DNA of 64,000 bases. Source: Ancylobacter crimeensis (lineage in GTDB: Bacteria; Pseudomonadota; Alphaproteobacteria; Rhizobiales; Xanthobacteraceae). The position numbers and the translations under genes were made by a program. The stretch's first letter is position 1; each line of letters begins with the position of its first letter. Location of the stretch: assembly GCF_023016805.1 (NCBI RefSeq), contig NZ_JALKCH010000006.1:186001-250000 (forward strand), given 5' to 3'. The notes under the pieces were generated by a model. That model was not told where the DNA came from. It did not search any database and saw only the letters and a list, made by a program, of their open reading frames with translations. Below are positions 25,026 through 32,676 of the stretch, in pieces.

Positions 25026-25220
25026 GTGCCGATTATCGCGAAAGAGCCCTTCCAGGTCTGGGCGCTCACCGTGGCCTCCGACCAGACGGGCGAACTCGCC
25101 TGCGAGGATGGCAATGGTCGCCCGGTCTACACCAAGCGCCTCACCTTCACCGACTTCCCGGCCGAGGGTATCCACTTCTTCCTTACCGACGCCGTACTGC
25201 TGCTCCCCAGCGAGTATTAG
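25026..25220 (+). CDS. small plasmid-type protein, possibly truncated
   Basis: 64 residues from GTG 25026: PFQVWALTVASDQTGELACE, RPVYTKRLTFTDFPAEG and HFFLTDAVLLLPSEY read as a coherent small domain. The frame is open further upstream into unrelated sequence, so the true 5' end may be lost. Confidence 0.5.
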   Translation: MPIIAKEPFQVWALTVASDQTGELACEDGNGRPVYTKRLTFTDFPAEGIHFFLTDAVLLLPSEY

Positions 25221-25300
25221 CGGCAGCAGGGGTGCGGCGCAGGCCACGCCCTTTCACGGCCCCCGCCTGTTGAGCGCCGTCGGGCGCGATCGTGGGCCGC

Positions 25301-25549
25301 TCACCCATCGCGGTCGTCTTTTAGGGGCAGTTTGTCCAAAGACGCATGCTCGGCCGCTATGCGCGACGCCGCGATCGCATCGATATCGGACGCAGAAAGG
25401 CTGGTGGTCGCGAATGCCTTACGACGGGAATCATGCCGCGCAGCAAGCGCCCGCAACGCATCGTCATCAAGCGCCCCGACCTTGTGAAGCGCAGCAGCCG
25501 AGACGAGGATCGCTTCTGAGCAGGCGTGTCTGGACCGGTGGCTCGTCAT
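25301..25549 (-). CDS. small hypothetical protein
   Basis: 82 residues, Ala-rich and helical (GALDDDALRALAARHDSRRK, SASDIDAIAASRIAAEHASL). It lies downstream of the HigA-like antitoxin on the same strand. No motif recognised. Confidence 0.4.
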   Translation of the reverse strand: MTSHRSRHACSEAILVSAAALHKVGALDDDALRALAARHDSRRKAFATTSLSASDIDAIAASRIAAEHASLDKLPLKDDRDG

Positions 25550-25561
25550 GCGGATGCATCC

Positions 25562-25864
25562 CTATCCTTGCGGCGCGGGCTCTAAGGTGATGCGCAGGCG
25601 CGTGCCCGTCGCCTCGGCGTAGCGCTTCAGCGTGCGGGTCGACGGCATAGTGCGCCCGCTCTCCAGCCGGCTCACCGCGCTCTCGGTCGTGCCCATCTTC
25701 GCGGCCACTTCGGCCTGCGTCAGATGCGCCCGCGCGCGCGCCTGGATCATCGAGGTGATCAGCGCGAACTCCTCCTCCAGCGCCTCATATTCGGCCCGGT
25801 AGGCCGGGTCCTTCATGTCCTGTGCGTGCACCTCCTGTGCACTGATCAGCTTGACCTTGCTCAT
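25562..25864 (-). CDS. higA: XRE-family antitoxin, HigA-like
   Basis: 100 residues. After a charged N-terminal helix, a Cro/XRE helix-turn-helix is clear: LTQAEVAAKMGTTESAVSRL then ESGRTMPSTRTLKRYAEATG. It overlaps the toxin stop by 3 bp, the usual toxin-first HigBA order. Because the toxin is frameshifted, this is probably an orphan antitoxin or regulator. Confidence 0.8.
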   Translation of the reverse strand: MSKVKLISAQEVHAQDMKDPAYRAEYEALEEEFALITSMIQARARAHLTQAEVAAKMGTTESAVSRLESGRTMPSTRTLKRYAEATGTRLRITLEPAPQG

Positions 25865-26177
25865 AGCACCTCCTTTGCCCGCTGCCGGGCCAGTTCCAGT
25901 TCCTTCCGTGGCGTCTTCTGGGTCTTCTTCTCGAATATCCTGACGATCACGACCCGCCGGCCGGCGCTGTCACATAGATCGCCCGCGCGATGCCATCCCT
26001 GCCGGTGATCCGCAGCTCCCACAGCTTGCCCTCGAGCGGCTTCACCCAGTCGCGCGGGAAATCCTGGAAGCCGTTCTGGCGGATGACAGCGAGCATCCGT
26101 CCCAGTCGGGCCTGCATGCCCAACGGCAATGCGGCTTCTTCAGCCTGCGCCGCCGGCAGATATTCCACTGTCCACAT
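25861..26177 (-). pseudogene. higB: HigB/RelE-type toxin with a frameshift
   Basis: The first frame encodes a phage-derived Gp49/HigB-like start (EYLPAAQAEEAALPLGMQAR, KPLEGKLWELRITGRDGIAR, AIYVTA) and stops at 25947. The expected ending (RRVVIVRIFEKKTQKTPRKE then LELARQRAKEVL) continues in another frame to the TGA at 25861 that overlaps higA. One missing base in the GCCGGCCGGCGG run near 25960 explains it. Confidence 0.75.
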
Positions 26178-26215
26178 GCAAAAGAACTTAGCAAAAATGA
26201 TAAGTCGTGTCCAGC

Positions 26216-26776
26216 TTATTCAGGCGGACCCGACGGCACGGGCCCCGACGCGTCTCCGGCCGGGCCTTGCTTGATCACTTCGCCGATCGCGACGAGAAGT
26301 GCGTGGGTACGAGCGGTCAGCGCCTCTGGATAAGGGAGCAGGAAAGATTGGGCGCCCTCCACATGCAGTCGCAACATCCGGCCGCTCTCCTCCGGTTCCA
26401 GCACGACCCTTGTTGCACGAGCCCGATCGTCGTTAGGGCAACGTCCGCTGCGACCAGGTGCTGCATGATCTCCGGCAACATCCATGCGAGCGCTTCGGCA
26501 AAGCACGGATGATCCGTCACATAGGGGCAGGACAGCGGCATGTGCTTCAGCGCCCGTTGGGCTTCCTCCCACACCGCTCGCCATACCTCGGCGGGTATCC
26601 CGTCCCGGGGGCTGGCTATAGCGTTGCGCCATCAACTCCCGGCCGCGCGCGGCAAGCTCGGTCACGTCCAGACAGCCATGGGCGCGATACGACCAGTCGA
26701 ACAGGTGCAGCACGAACGGGTCAGGCCGCTCCCGATAGCGCATGAGCGCCTGTATCGCTTCGCTGTTCCAGGGCAT
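26216..26776 (-). pseudogene. unknown gene with two compensating frameshifts
   Basis: From ATG 26776 the frame reads AIQALMRYRERPDPFVLHLF, then loses sense near a C5G3 run at about 26615. A second frame carries the plausible middle (VWRAVWEEAQRALKHMPLSC, FAEALAWMLPEIMQHLVAAD), and the first frame resumes with RVVLEPEESGRMLRLHVEGA. Joined, these give one protein of about 185 residues. No family recognised; either a decaying gene or sequencing error in GC runs. Confidence 0.5.
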
Positions 26777-26890
26777 CGGCCGGATTCTAAGCCGTGCAGG
26801 TGGATAATGCAGCCATACATCTGTGCCCCGATCGTCAGCGCCCACACCCGGCGAGGATGACCGCGAGCCATGACGGCGCGCGCCCCCTCG

Positions 26891-27013
26891 TCAATCTCCA
26901 GCCCGCTCCATTCGCTGCGCTCCCGTGTCGTCGGTGACGATGGGGCTCGTTCGCCCCATCAAACGTCCCGCGTCCCCGCAAGGGGCGTGTTCAACAATGA
27001 CGAAAGGGCCGAC
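26891..27013 (+). promoter_or_regulatory. plasmid-type leader, copy 3 of 3
   Basis: CAATCTCCAGCCCGCTCCAT then TCGCTGCGCTCCCGTGTCGT, a GATGGGG/CCCCATC hairpin, and GTGTTCAACAATGACGAAAG before ATG 27014. Nearly the same order of elements as the leader at 9317-9452; the last 20 bases match it except at a few positions. Confidence 0.6.
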
Positions 27014-27331
27014 ATGACCGACAGCGATTACACTTTCAGCACCACCCTCCAATGGGCTCAGCTCCCTATCCGCATCCGCTTCGCGCCCGCAAAATTCGGC
27101 GGGGTCATCTCCCACTTAGAACTGCGCTCCGACGGGCCGAACCCCATCACCTCGACGGGCTATCGCTCGCATTTCGTGCCCTGCGGCACCATCGAGGCCG
27201 AAGGCGGCCCCGAGGCCTTCACACGCGCATGGCTCGCTGAGGCCGAGGCCTCTGAGGAGTGGCAGGAGCATCTTGCCCGGTCGCGGCAGGGCGACCTGTT
27301 CGGGGGCGGCTGGAACGCTTTCACTCCGTGA
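27014..27331 (+). CDS. small plasmid-type protein, unknown function
   Basis: 105 residues, soluble: FGGVISHLELRSDGPNPITS, GYRSHFVPCGTIEAEGG and [20 protein letters not shown]. No known domain. The last part of its gene (about 75 bp) is duplicated at 29185-29258. It lies behind the third plasmid-type leader. Confidence 0.6.
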   Translation: MTDSDYTFSTTLQWAQLPIRIRFAPAKFGGVISHLELRSDGPNPITSTGYRSHFVPCGTIEAEGGPEAFTRAWLAEAEASEEWQEHLARSRQGDLFGGGWNAFTP

Positions 27332-27345
27332 ACTGTGTACCGTCC

Positions 27346-28323
27346 TCAAGCCCAGAGGGCTTCGGTCCGCCAGTTCGTGGGGAAGCCGGCGCTCTTGAGC
27401 GACAGAATGGGATTGGCCGGCATGGTGTCGAGATGCTCCACCAGCCGTTGCCCCCATGAGCTGGACGGGTTCACCACCTTCAGCATGCAGCGCATGATTG
27501 CCAGTGCGGCGTAAAGACGGGTCTGTCCGTGGATGTCGCCGTCGAGGTGGTCGAGGTCAGGGATTGCCCCCAAGGCTGGCCAGCGGGGCTGCGCCACGAG
27601 CGGTTTATTCCAGAGGCGGGAATGGTGCGCGCAGATGTTGCGCACGTCATTCAGGCACCGCAACCACGCCTCGAAGGCCTTGCCGGCCGAGAGGCCATAG
27701 CGCGCCGCGATGGTGTCTTGGTCCGCAATGGTCATGCCGGCGTAAAAATGCGAGAGCGCGCCAAAATCCAGCAACTCGACCGCTATCCAGATAGGTGGGT
27801 CGCTACTTGAATACCTCGCCTTGAAGTGCTTGGCGAAGTCCTCTTTCGAGCGGCGGAATTTGTCGTCCAGTCGGTCGAGCCATTCCTGGTGCGGGGTGAA
27901 TGTCGCGCCCTTCTTATTGCGGCGGGCAAAATTGCCATGGAGCACCTGAGGGTCGCGGTGCGCCCAAGCCCCGTGCTGGCCGAGCAGCAAGGCTATTTCC
28001 GTCCGCAGGGCGATCTCGATGCGTTCCAGCGCATCGAGGACGATCATGCGCAGCTTCTTATCGAAGACATACAGGCCGAGGATGGTCGGGAAGTCGGTTC
28101 CGTCTTGAAAGTCATCGAGCACCTGCGTTGCCGGAAGGCCCGTGGCGGCGTCAATGACCTGCTGCGACTTGCGGAACGGAAACCAGTACGCGCTGAGCCG
28201 ATAATACCCTATGCGCGCGAGGCAAGATTTTGCCTTGCCTATATCGGATATCACCATCCCCCTCGAAACTAAGAGGGCTACCTGCTGGTCAGTGGTGAGG
28301 TATGGCTTCCGATAGATGGTCAC
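27346..28323 (-). CDS. Abi_2 (AbiD/AbiF-like) HEPN protein
   Basis: 325 residues matching the Abi_2 family of abortive-infection proteins, which contain a HEPN RNase fold. Family stretches: KPYLTTDQQVALLVSRGM, CLARIGYYRLSAYWFPF, VFDKKLRMIVLDALERIEIA and the HEPN motif R228-N-I-C-A-H233 (DVRNICAHHSRLWN). Known relatives stop phage growth by RNA cleavage, and some are paired with a noncoding RNA antitoxin. A gene-free region with a perfect 21-bp hairpin lies just upstream. Confidence 0.85.
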   Translation of the reverse strand: MTIYRKPYLTTDQQVALLVSRGMVISDIGKAKSCLARIGYYRLSAYWFPFRKSQQVIDAATGLPATQVLDDFQDGTDFPTILGLYVFDKKLRMIVLDALERIEIALRTEIALLLGQHGAWAHRDPQVLHGNFARRNKKGATFTPHQEWLDRLDDKFRRSKEDFAKHFKARYSSSDPPIWIAVELLDFGALSHFYAGMTIADQDTIAARYGLSAGKAFEAWLRCLNDVRNICAHHSRLWNKPLVAQPRWPALGAIPDLDHLDGDIHGQTRLYAALAIMRCMLKVVNPSSSWGQRLVEHLDTMPANPILSLKSAGFPTNWRTEALWA

Positions 28324-28586
28324 GGGGGTAAGAGAATAAGGGACTTAAAAACGAAGACCGACCCGTACACAAATGTGCAGAGGGGCCGGCCATGTCGTTT
28401 TCTATAATGGCAACCGGACTCGTAATTGCAACGAGAATTAATTCACAACACCATGAATATGATAGCAACGCTGCAGGTCTGCAGCGTTGCTATCATATTT
28501 TATATGTCCAGTCAATGCGTCTAACTGCCTTGAAATCTGATGACTTTTTGTATATTTGAAACGCGCTATCCGTTGCAAAAAAGAAA
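28324..28586 (-). ncRNA. candidate regulatory RNA region upstream of the Abi_2 gene
   Basis: 263 bp without a convincing gene between divergent genes. It contains a perfect 21-bp inverted repeat (28456-28476 with 28479-28499; core GCAACGCTGCAG) followed on the plus strand by TTTTATAT, so it may be an intrinsic terminator or part of a structured RNA. Some Abi_2/AbiF relatives use an adjacent RNA antitoxin; assigning that role here is inference. Confidence 0.35.
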
Positions 28587-29015
28587 GTGAAACGCGCAGT
28601 GGCCGATGAGCCGATTTCCTATTACGAGCGCCGGCTTCAGCGCGAAATTGAGCAGATCGATGTGCGTATCCGCGAGCTGACGCAGGAGAAAAGTGCCCTG
28701 CAACGTCAGCTCTTGAAGGCGCGGCAGGAAGCGAGTGGCCTTAGCGAGGTCAGTCGCAGGAACAGCGTCATGCGCATCATGATCGAGAACAGGGTGCTCG
28801 ATGCACTGCGCTCTGCCAACAAGCCATTGTCGTCCTACGAGCTGTTCCAGAACGCTCGCTATGCGAACTTTGAGCTGAAGGAGAATACCTTCCGCACCTA
28901 TCTGCATCGGTTGAAGCAGCGGGGTCTCATTGCGAGTGCAGGGCAGCCCGGCCGTTGGCGCGCTATCGCTCCCCAGCCCTCTCCTACTTCCAAAGCGACG
29001 GATATTTTCAGCTAA
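28587..29015 (+). CDS. coiled-coil plus winged-helix-like protein
   Basis: 142 residues from GTG 28587. Residues 10-50 are a coiled coil (RLQREIEQIDVRIRELTQEK). Residues 58-125 look like a winged helix (VLDALRSANKPLSSYELFQN, ENTFRTYLHRLKQRGLIASA). Probably a DNA-binding regulator; target unknown. Confidence 0.6.
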   Translation: MKRAVADEPISYYERRLQREIEQIDVRIRELTQEKSALQRQLLKARQEASGLSEVSRRNSVMRIMIENRVLDALRSANKPLSSYELFQNARYANFELKENTFRTYLHRLKQRGLIASAGQPGRWRAIAPQPSPTSKATDIFS

Positions 29016-29184
29016 TCCGGCTTTGCCGAGTTGCAGCCTAAAAGTGAAGACCGAACGGGCGAAGCTCGACGCCTCGAAATTCAATACCCAGATACCGACG
29101 GCAGGTTCCAAAGAGCTTTGCCGACGCGAGTTGCTTTGAGGCCGAGTCGATCAAGGATGGCCCGAGGAACCGTGCATCGGGGGC

Positions 29185-29258
29185 GGCCCCGAGGCCTCCG
29201 AGGAATGGCAGGAGCATCTTGCCCGGTCGCGGCAGGGCGACCTGTTCGGGGGCGGTTA
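29185..29258 (+). repeat. partial copy of the 3' end of the 27014-27331 gene
   Basis: GGCGGCCCCGAGGCC then TCCGAGGAATGGCAGGAGCA and TTGCCCGGTCGCGGCAGGGC and GACCTGTTCGGGGGCGG repeat the end of the gene at 27014, with an internal deletion of about 33 bp. A recombination relic next to crcB. The rest of 29016-29255 holds nothing recognised. Confidence 0.7.
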
Positions 29259-29687
29259 GGCATCCTCCTCGATGGCGAGCTGCGCGACCTGGCGCGCACC
29301 TGCATTGAAATGCGCGGCGATGACATGCCCGAGGGCGACGGCCGCCACGCACAGCACGACGGATAGCCCGACATTGAGCGCTGCGCGCAGCGAGGCCCCC
29401 GCCCGCAACAGATCGAGGGTCTGGAGGCTGAAGGAGGAAAAGGTGGTGTAGCCCCCGCAGATGCCGATCATCACGAACAGCCGGACATTCTCCGAAACGG
29501 GGAAGCGGCCCGAGGCAAGGGTCAGGGTGCCGAACAGGCCGATGAGGAACGATCCGCTGATGTTGATAAGGATGGTGCCCCATGGCAGCGAGCGGCTGAT
29601 GGGCAGGGCGGCGACGGACACCGCGTAGCGCAGGAAGGTGCCGAGCGCGCCGCCGAGGATGACGATGAGGGTGGTGGTGAAAGACAT
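29256..29687 (-). CDS. crcB: fluoride channel CrcB/Fluc
   Basis: 143 residues, four hydrophobic segments. Family signatures: [13 protein letters not shown] near the N-terminus, [15 protein letters not shown] around residue 36-50 and [13 protein letters not shown] around 73-85, with the conserved Asn and Phe residues of the dual-topology fluoride pore. It exports fluoride from the cytoplasm. A fluoride riboswitch lies 62 bp upstream, so induction by fluoride is expected. Confidence 0.95.
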   Translation of the reverse strand: MSFTTTLIVILGGALGTFLRYAVSVAALPISRSLPWGTILINISGSFLIGLFGTLTLASGRFPVSENVRLFVMIGICGGYTTFSSFSLQTLDLLRAGASLRAALNVGLSVVLCVAAVALGHVIAAHFNAGARQVAQLAIEEDA

Positions 29688-29749
29688 GGTGGCTCCTGCT
29701 CTGGCGGCACGAAACGCCCGGCATGAGGCCGGGGAGGTGCCGTTCGGTT

Positions 29750-29805
29750 GCTAGGAGTCATCAGCCCACGGCGGGCGGTCGAAGGGGGAACCCCATCCCC
29801 TTGCC
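29750..29805 (-). promoter_or_regulatory. fluoride riboswitch (crcB motif)
   Basis: Read on the minus strand: GGCAAGGGGATGGGGTTCCC, then CTTCGACCGCC, then GGGCTGATGACTCCTAGC. This reproduces the crcB-motif aptamer: a GGxGATGG 5' part, a pyrimidine-rich loop able to form the pseudoknot, an ACCGCC segment, and the conserved GGCTGATGACTCCTA 3' part. It stands upstream of crcB in the correct orientation. A GC-rich stem between aptamer and gene (29705-29745) could be the expression platform. Confidence 0.93.
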
Positions 29806-29840
29806 TACATATTACCCGCAGCCGCAGCAATGGGCAATCG

Positions 29841-29868
29841 TCGTGCAAAATTCAGGAGTTTTGCACGA
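29841..29868. promoter_or_regulatory. res-like site of the adjacent resolvase
   Basis: TCGTGCAAAA-TTCAGGAG-TTTTGCACGA: a perfect 10-bp inverted repeat spanning 28 bp, the length of a resolvase crossover subsite. It lies about 70 bp upstream of the resolvase start. Further imperfect copies of the GTGCAAAA-type arm (TTTGTGCAT, GGTGCGAAA) lie between it and the gene. Confidence 0.7.
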
Positions 29869-29936
29869 ACTTCTAGACCCAGCAAAATCAACACGTTACT
29901 TTGTGCATAAATCAGGTGCGAAAGTGATGGGGTTTT

Positions 29937-30491
29937 ATGGGCGTGATCTACGGCTATGCGAGGGTGTCAACGGACGGGCAGATGCTCGATGCGCAGCGGG
30001 CCGCGTTGAGCGACGCCGGAGCCGTGCGCGTGTTCGAGGAAACCGCCAGCGGTGCCCGCACCGACCGCCGCCAGCTCGCCCGCGCCATCCAGCAACTCGC
30101 CTCCGGTGACGTGCTCATGGTGACGCGCCTCGATCGCCTCGCCCGATCGCAGCGCGACCTTCTCAACATCCTTGCCGCGATCGGGGAGCGCGGAGCGCTG
30201 TTCCGTTCGCTGGCCGACGCATGGGCCGACACCACCACGCCGCACGGTCGCCTGATGCTTACCGTGTTGGGTGGACTGGCCGAGTTCGAGCGCGAGCTAA
30301 TCCGCTCTCGCACGGTCGAAGGCCGCGAGCGTGCGAGAGCGCGGGGTGTGAAGATGGGCCGCAAGCCGAAGCTCACGGCGCACCAGCGGGCCGAGGCGCT
30401 GGAACGCCGGAACAAGGGCGAGGAAAAGGTCAAGGACATCGCCAATAGCTACGGGGTGAGCCATTCGATGATTTCGAGGTTGCGGGCGTGA
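29937..30491 (+). CDS. serine resolvase/invertase of Tn3-resolvase type
   Basis: 184 residues. Catalytic Ser in IYGYARVSTDGQMLDAQ, then MVTRLDRLARSQRDLL and the hallmark LMLTVLGGLAEFERELIRSR. The C-terminal helix-turn-helix is KVKDIANSYGVSHSMISRLR. Length is typical of Tn3 resolvases. No transposase is left nearby, so it may act only on its own res-like site. Confidence 0.93.
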   Translation: MGVIYGYARVSTDGQMLDAQRAALSDAGAVRVFEETASGARTDRRQLARAIQQLASGDVLMVTRLDRLARSQRDLLNILAAIGERGALFRSLADAWADTTTPHGRLMLTVLGGLAEFERELIRSRTVEGRERARARGVKMGRKPKLTAHQRAEALERRNKGEEKVKDIANSYGVSHSMISRLRA

Positions 30492-30497
30492 ACATCG

Positions 30498-30970
30498 TCA
30501 GAACGGTTTGGTGAAGATCAGCGCGCAGCCGATGCTGCTACTGCTGAACAGGTAGGTGGCGCTTGTGTCGGTATTGGCCGTGGCCGTGGTGCAGGTCGTG
30601 ATGCGCCCGCCCATGATCGCACCGTTCGCAGGTTGCCCATCGTCCAGTTTCACATCGATGTTCCATGCCTCCTCGGGCTTCAGGGCTGCGTTCGAGGTGA
30701 TGTCGTTCGTATATGCGAGCCCGAAAACATAGAGGTTCCGACTGGGATTCAGCGGAAAGAAGTTCGGGGAGTTGAGATTGGTGTAGGTCATGCTCCATCC
30801 GGCTTTGCTAAGCCGAGAAGCGGGAACATTGGTTCCGATCAGTGCCGTGTCGGAGTCGCCACCATTGATACCAGTGAAGGTCCCCTCAACGAGCCCGGCG
30901 AGTGCCAATTGCCGCCAATATTGAAACATCTCGCCACTATCACCATTGGCGGAACCTGTGGGGCGAGCGC
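30498..30970 (-). pseudogene. 5'-truncated prepilin-like gene
   Basis: The reading frame matches the C-terminal two thirds of the prepilin-like proteins at 22155-24931: FQYWRQLALAGLVEGTFTG, VPASRLSKAGW and EAWNIDVKLDDGQPANG, ending SSIGCALIFTKPF. The prepilin signal and hydrophobic helix are missing. Homology stops near 30970, exactly where ParB-like sequence begins on the other strand. Confidence 0.75.
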
Positions 30971-30974
30971 AAGC

Positions 30975-32275
30975 GCATGCATCTGTCACCACCGACCATC
31001 CGCCGTGCCTTGACCGAGAACACGATTCCCGCCACGCACAAACTCGCGCGTTTCGTCGGCATCGACGCCTACACCGCCGCAGGCGGAGCCGTGATGCGTG
31101 ACCTGTTCGACATGCAGAATGAAGGTTTCCTCACCGACAGCGCATTGCTGATGCAGCTCGCTACCGACAAGCTCACCGCCGCCGAAGCGGAGGTACGGGC
31201 CGAGGGTTGGAAATGGGTACGCTCCGAACTGGAGACCGACCACTCCATCCGCTACGGGCGTATCGTTCCGTTGCAGCCTCTCACGACCGAGGACGACGAG
31301 GAGGCGGGCGAAGAGGGGGCGGAATACGACAAAGCCGAGACCTATCGCGAGAGTGACGACGACACCTGCGAGGAAGATGCAGAACCGGAAGAGGATGACA
31401 GCATCCCGCCCGTCTATGGCCCCGAGGACTTGGAGAAGGCAGGCGCGCTGCTCCGCATCACCCGTGACGGAACCCTCGATATCCTGCGCGGATTGGTGCA
31501 TCCCGACGACCAGCAGCGACCCGAGCGTCAGGGTGCATCCGATACCGTGAAGCCCGATGCTGCGAAGGGCGAATATGCCGCGACCATCGTGGAGGATTTG
31601 ACCGCCCACAAAACCGCCGCGATACGTCTTGAACTCTCCTGCGATACCGCCATGGCACTTGCCGTGACCGTCCACGCCATGACGCTCGAACTGCTTTACC
31701 CCTATGCGACGACAAGAAGTTGCATAAAGCTGCGCGTGGAGCGGGTCGAGCTGACGGGCCGGGTGAAAGCGCAGGAGGATTGCCCCGCCCATGCCGCCTT
31801 GCAGCAGCAGAAAGAGCATTGGGTCGGTATCCTCCCCGAGAACGCGGCCGACCTGTTCGAGTGGTGCATCAAGGCCGATGCGATGACCCTGTTCAACCTG
31901 CTGGCCTTCTGTACGGCCATGTCGGTCACGGCGGTGCGCGAGCGGCATTGGAAGGGAACGCCGCTTCATCTGCGACATGCCGAGCAACTGGCACAGGCCC
32001 TCAAGCTCGATATGACCAAGCACTGGCAGGGCACCGCCGATGGCTTTTACGGGAACGTGCCGAAGGCCGCACTGGTCCATGCCGTGAGCGAAGCGAGCGC
32101 GCCCATGGCGGTATCGGTGTCCAATCTCAAGAAGCAGGAAGCCGCCCGCTATGTGGCGAAGGCCATGGCGGGAACGGGGTGGTTGCCCGCACCGCTGCGC
32201 AGCGTAGAATCCGCGACCGTCGAGGGCGGGCAGGACGAAGCACGCATCGACATTTCTCAAGCCATTGCCGCCTGA
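30975..32275 (+). pseudogene. 5'-truncated plasmid ParB-like gene
   Basis: From TIRRALTENTIPATHKLARF onward it matches large plasmid-type ParB homologues (about 650-700 residues), including AYTAAGGAVMRDLF, WKWVRSELE, an acidic linker, and the conserved end IKADAMTLFNLLAFCTAMSV with HWQGTADGFYGNVPKAALV. The ParB/sulfiredoxin N-domain that should precede is absent. In-frame ATG codons upstream (30902) lie in unrelated sequence, so any product would lack the DNA-binding domain. Confidence 0.75.
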
Positions 32276-32676
32276 CCGGGTGTCGTCGATCTGGCCGGGT
32301 AAGGCCCGGCCAGCTCGGTTGACCCGACCGTTTCGCGCCAGAAGCAGACATTCCCCAGCGCGTGTCTGAACGTCCGGTATGGGGCCGGTAGCAGACTGTC
32401 CGCTATTGGGGACTTCAAACGAGAAGCGGACCTATCGCCGATGAGTGACCGAGGCAGAAATTGACCCTTCTCGGACTCTCAACGGGTCCGGTTTCTGGCT
32501 GTACAACTTGTCTATCCCACGGGACCGCCTCTCCCACCGCGCGAGACCCGGTCCGCCTCAGGCCTACCGACGATCAGGCGATGGTGCTGAGGTTGTTTCC
32601 TCATCATGTTCGCCTCATCTTACTGCCGATGTGGGGGCTATCTCCCTGCTATCTCACGCGGGAGGCGACGAGGAGA
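32276..32676 (+). other. gene-free stretch before the TIR-like/P-loop gene
   Basis: About 400 bp. No tRNA, repeat or strong hairpin was seen. The frame of the downstream gene stays open back to 32461, but residues there lack domain character. Promoter elements are not obvious. Confidence 0.4.

Noticed and set aside
30986-32260. 424-codon minus-strand open frame
   Set aside because: Antisense to the ParB-like remnant, which has recognisable family sequence on the plus strand.
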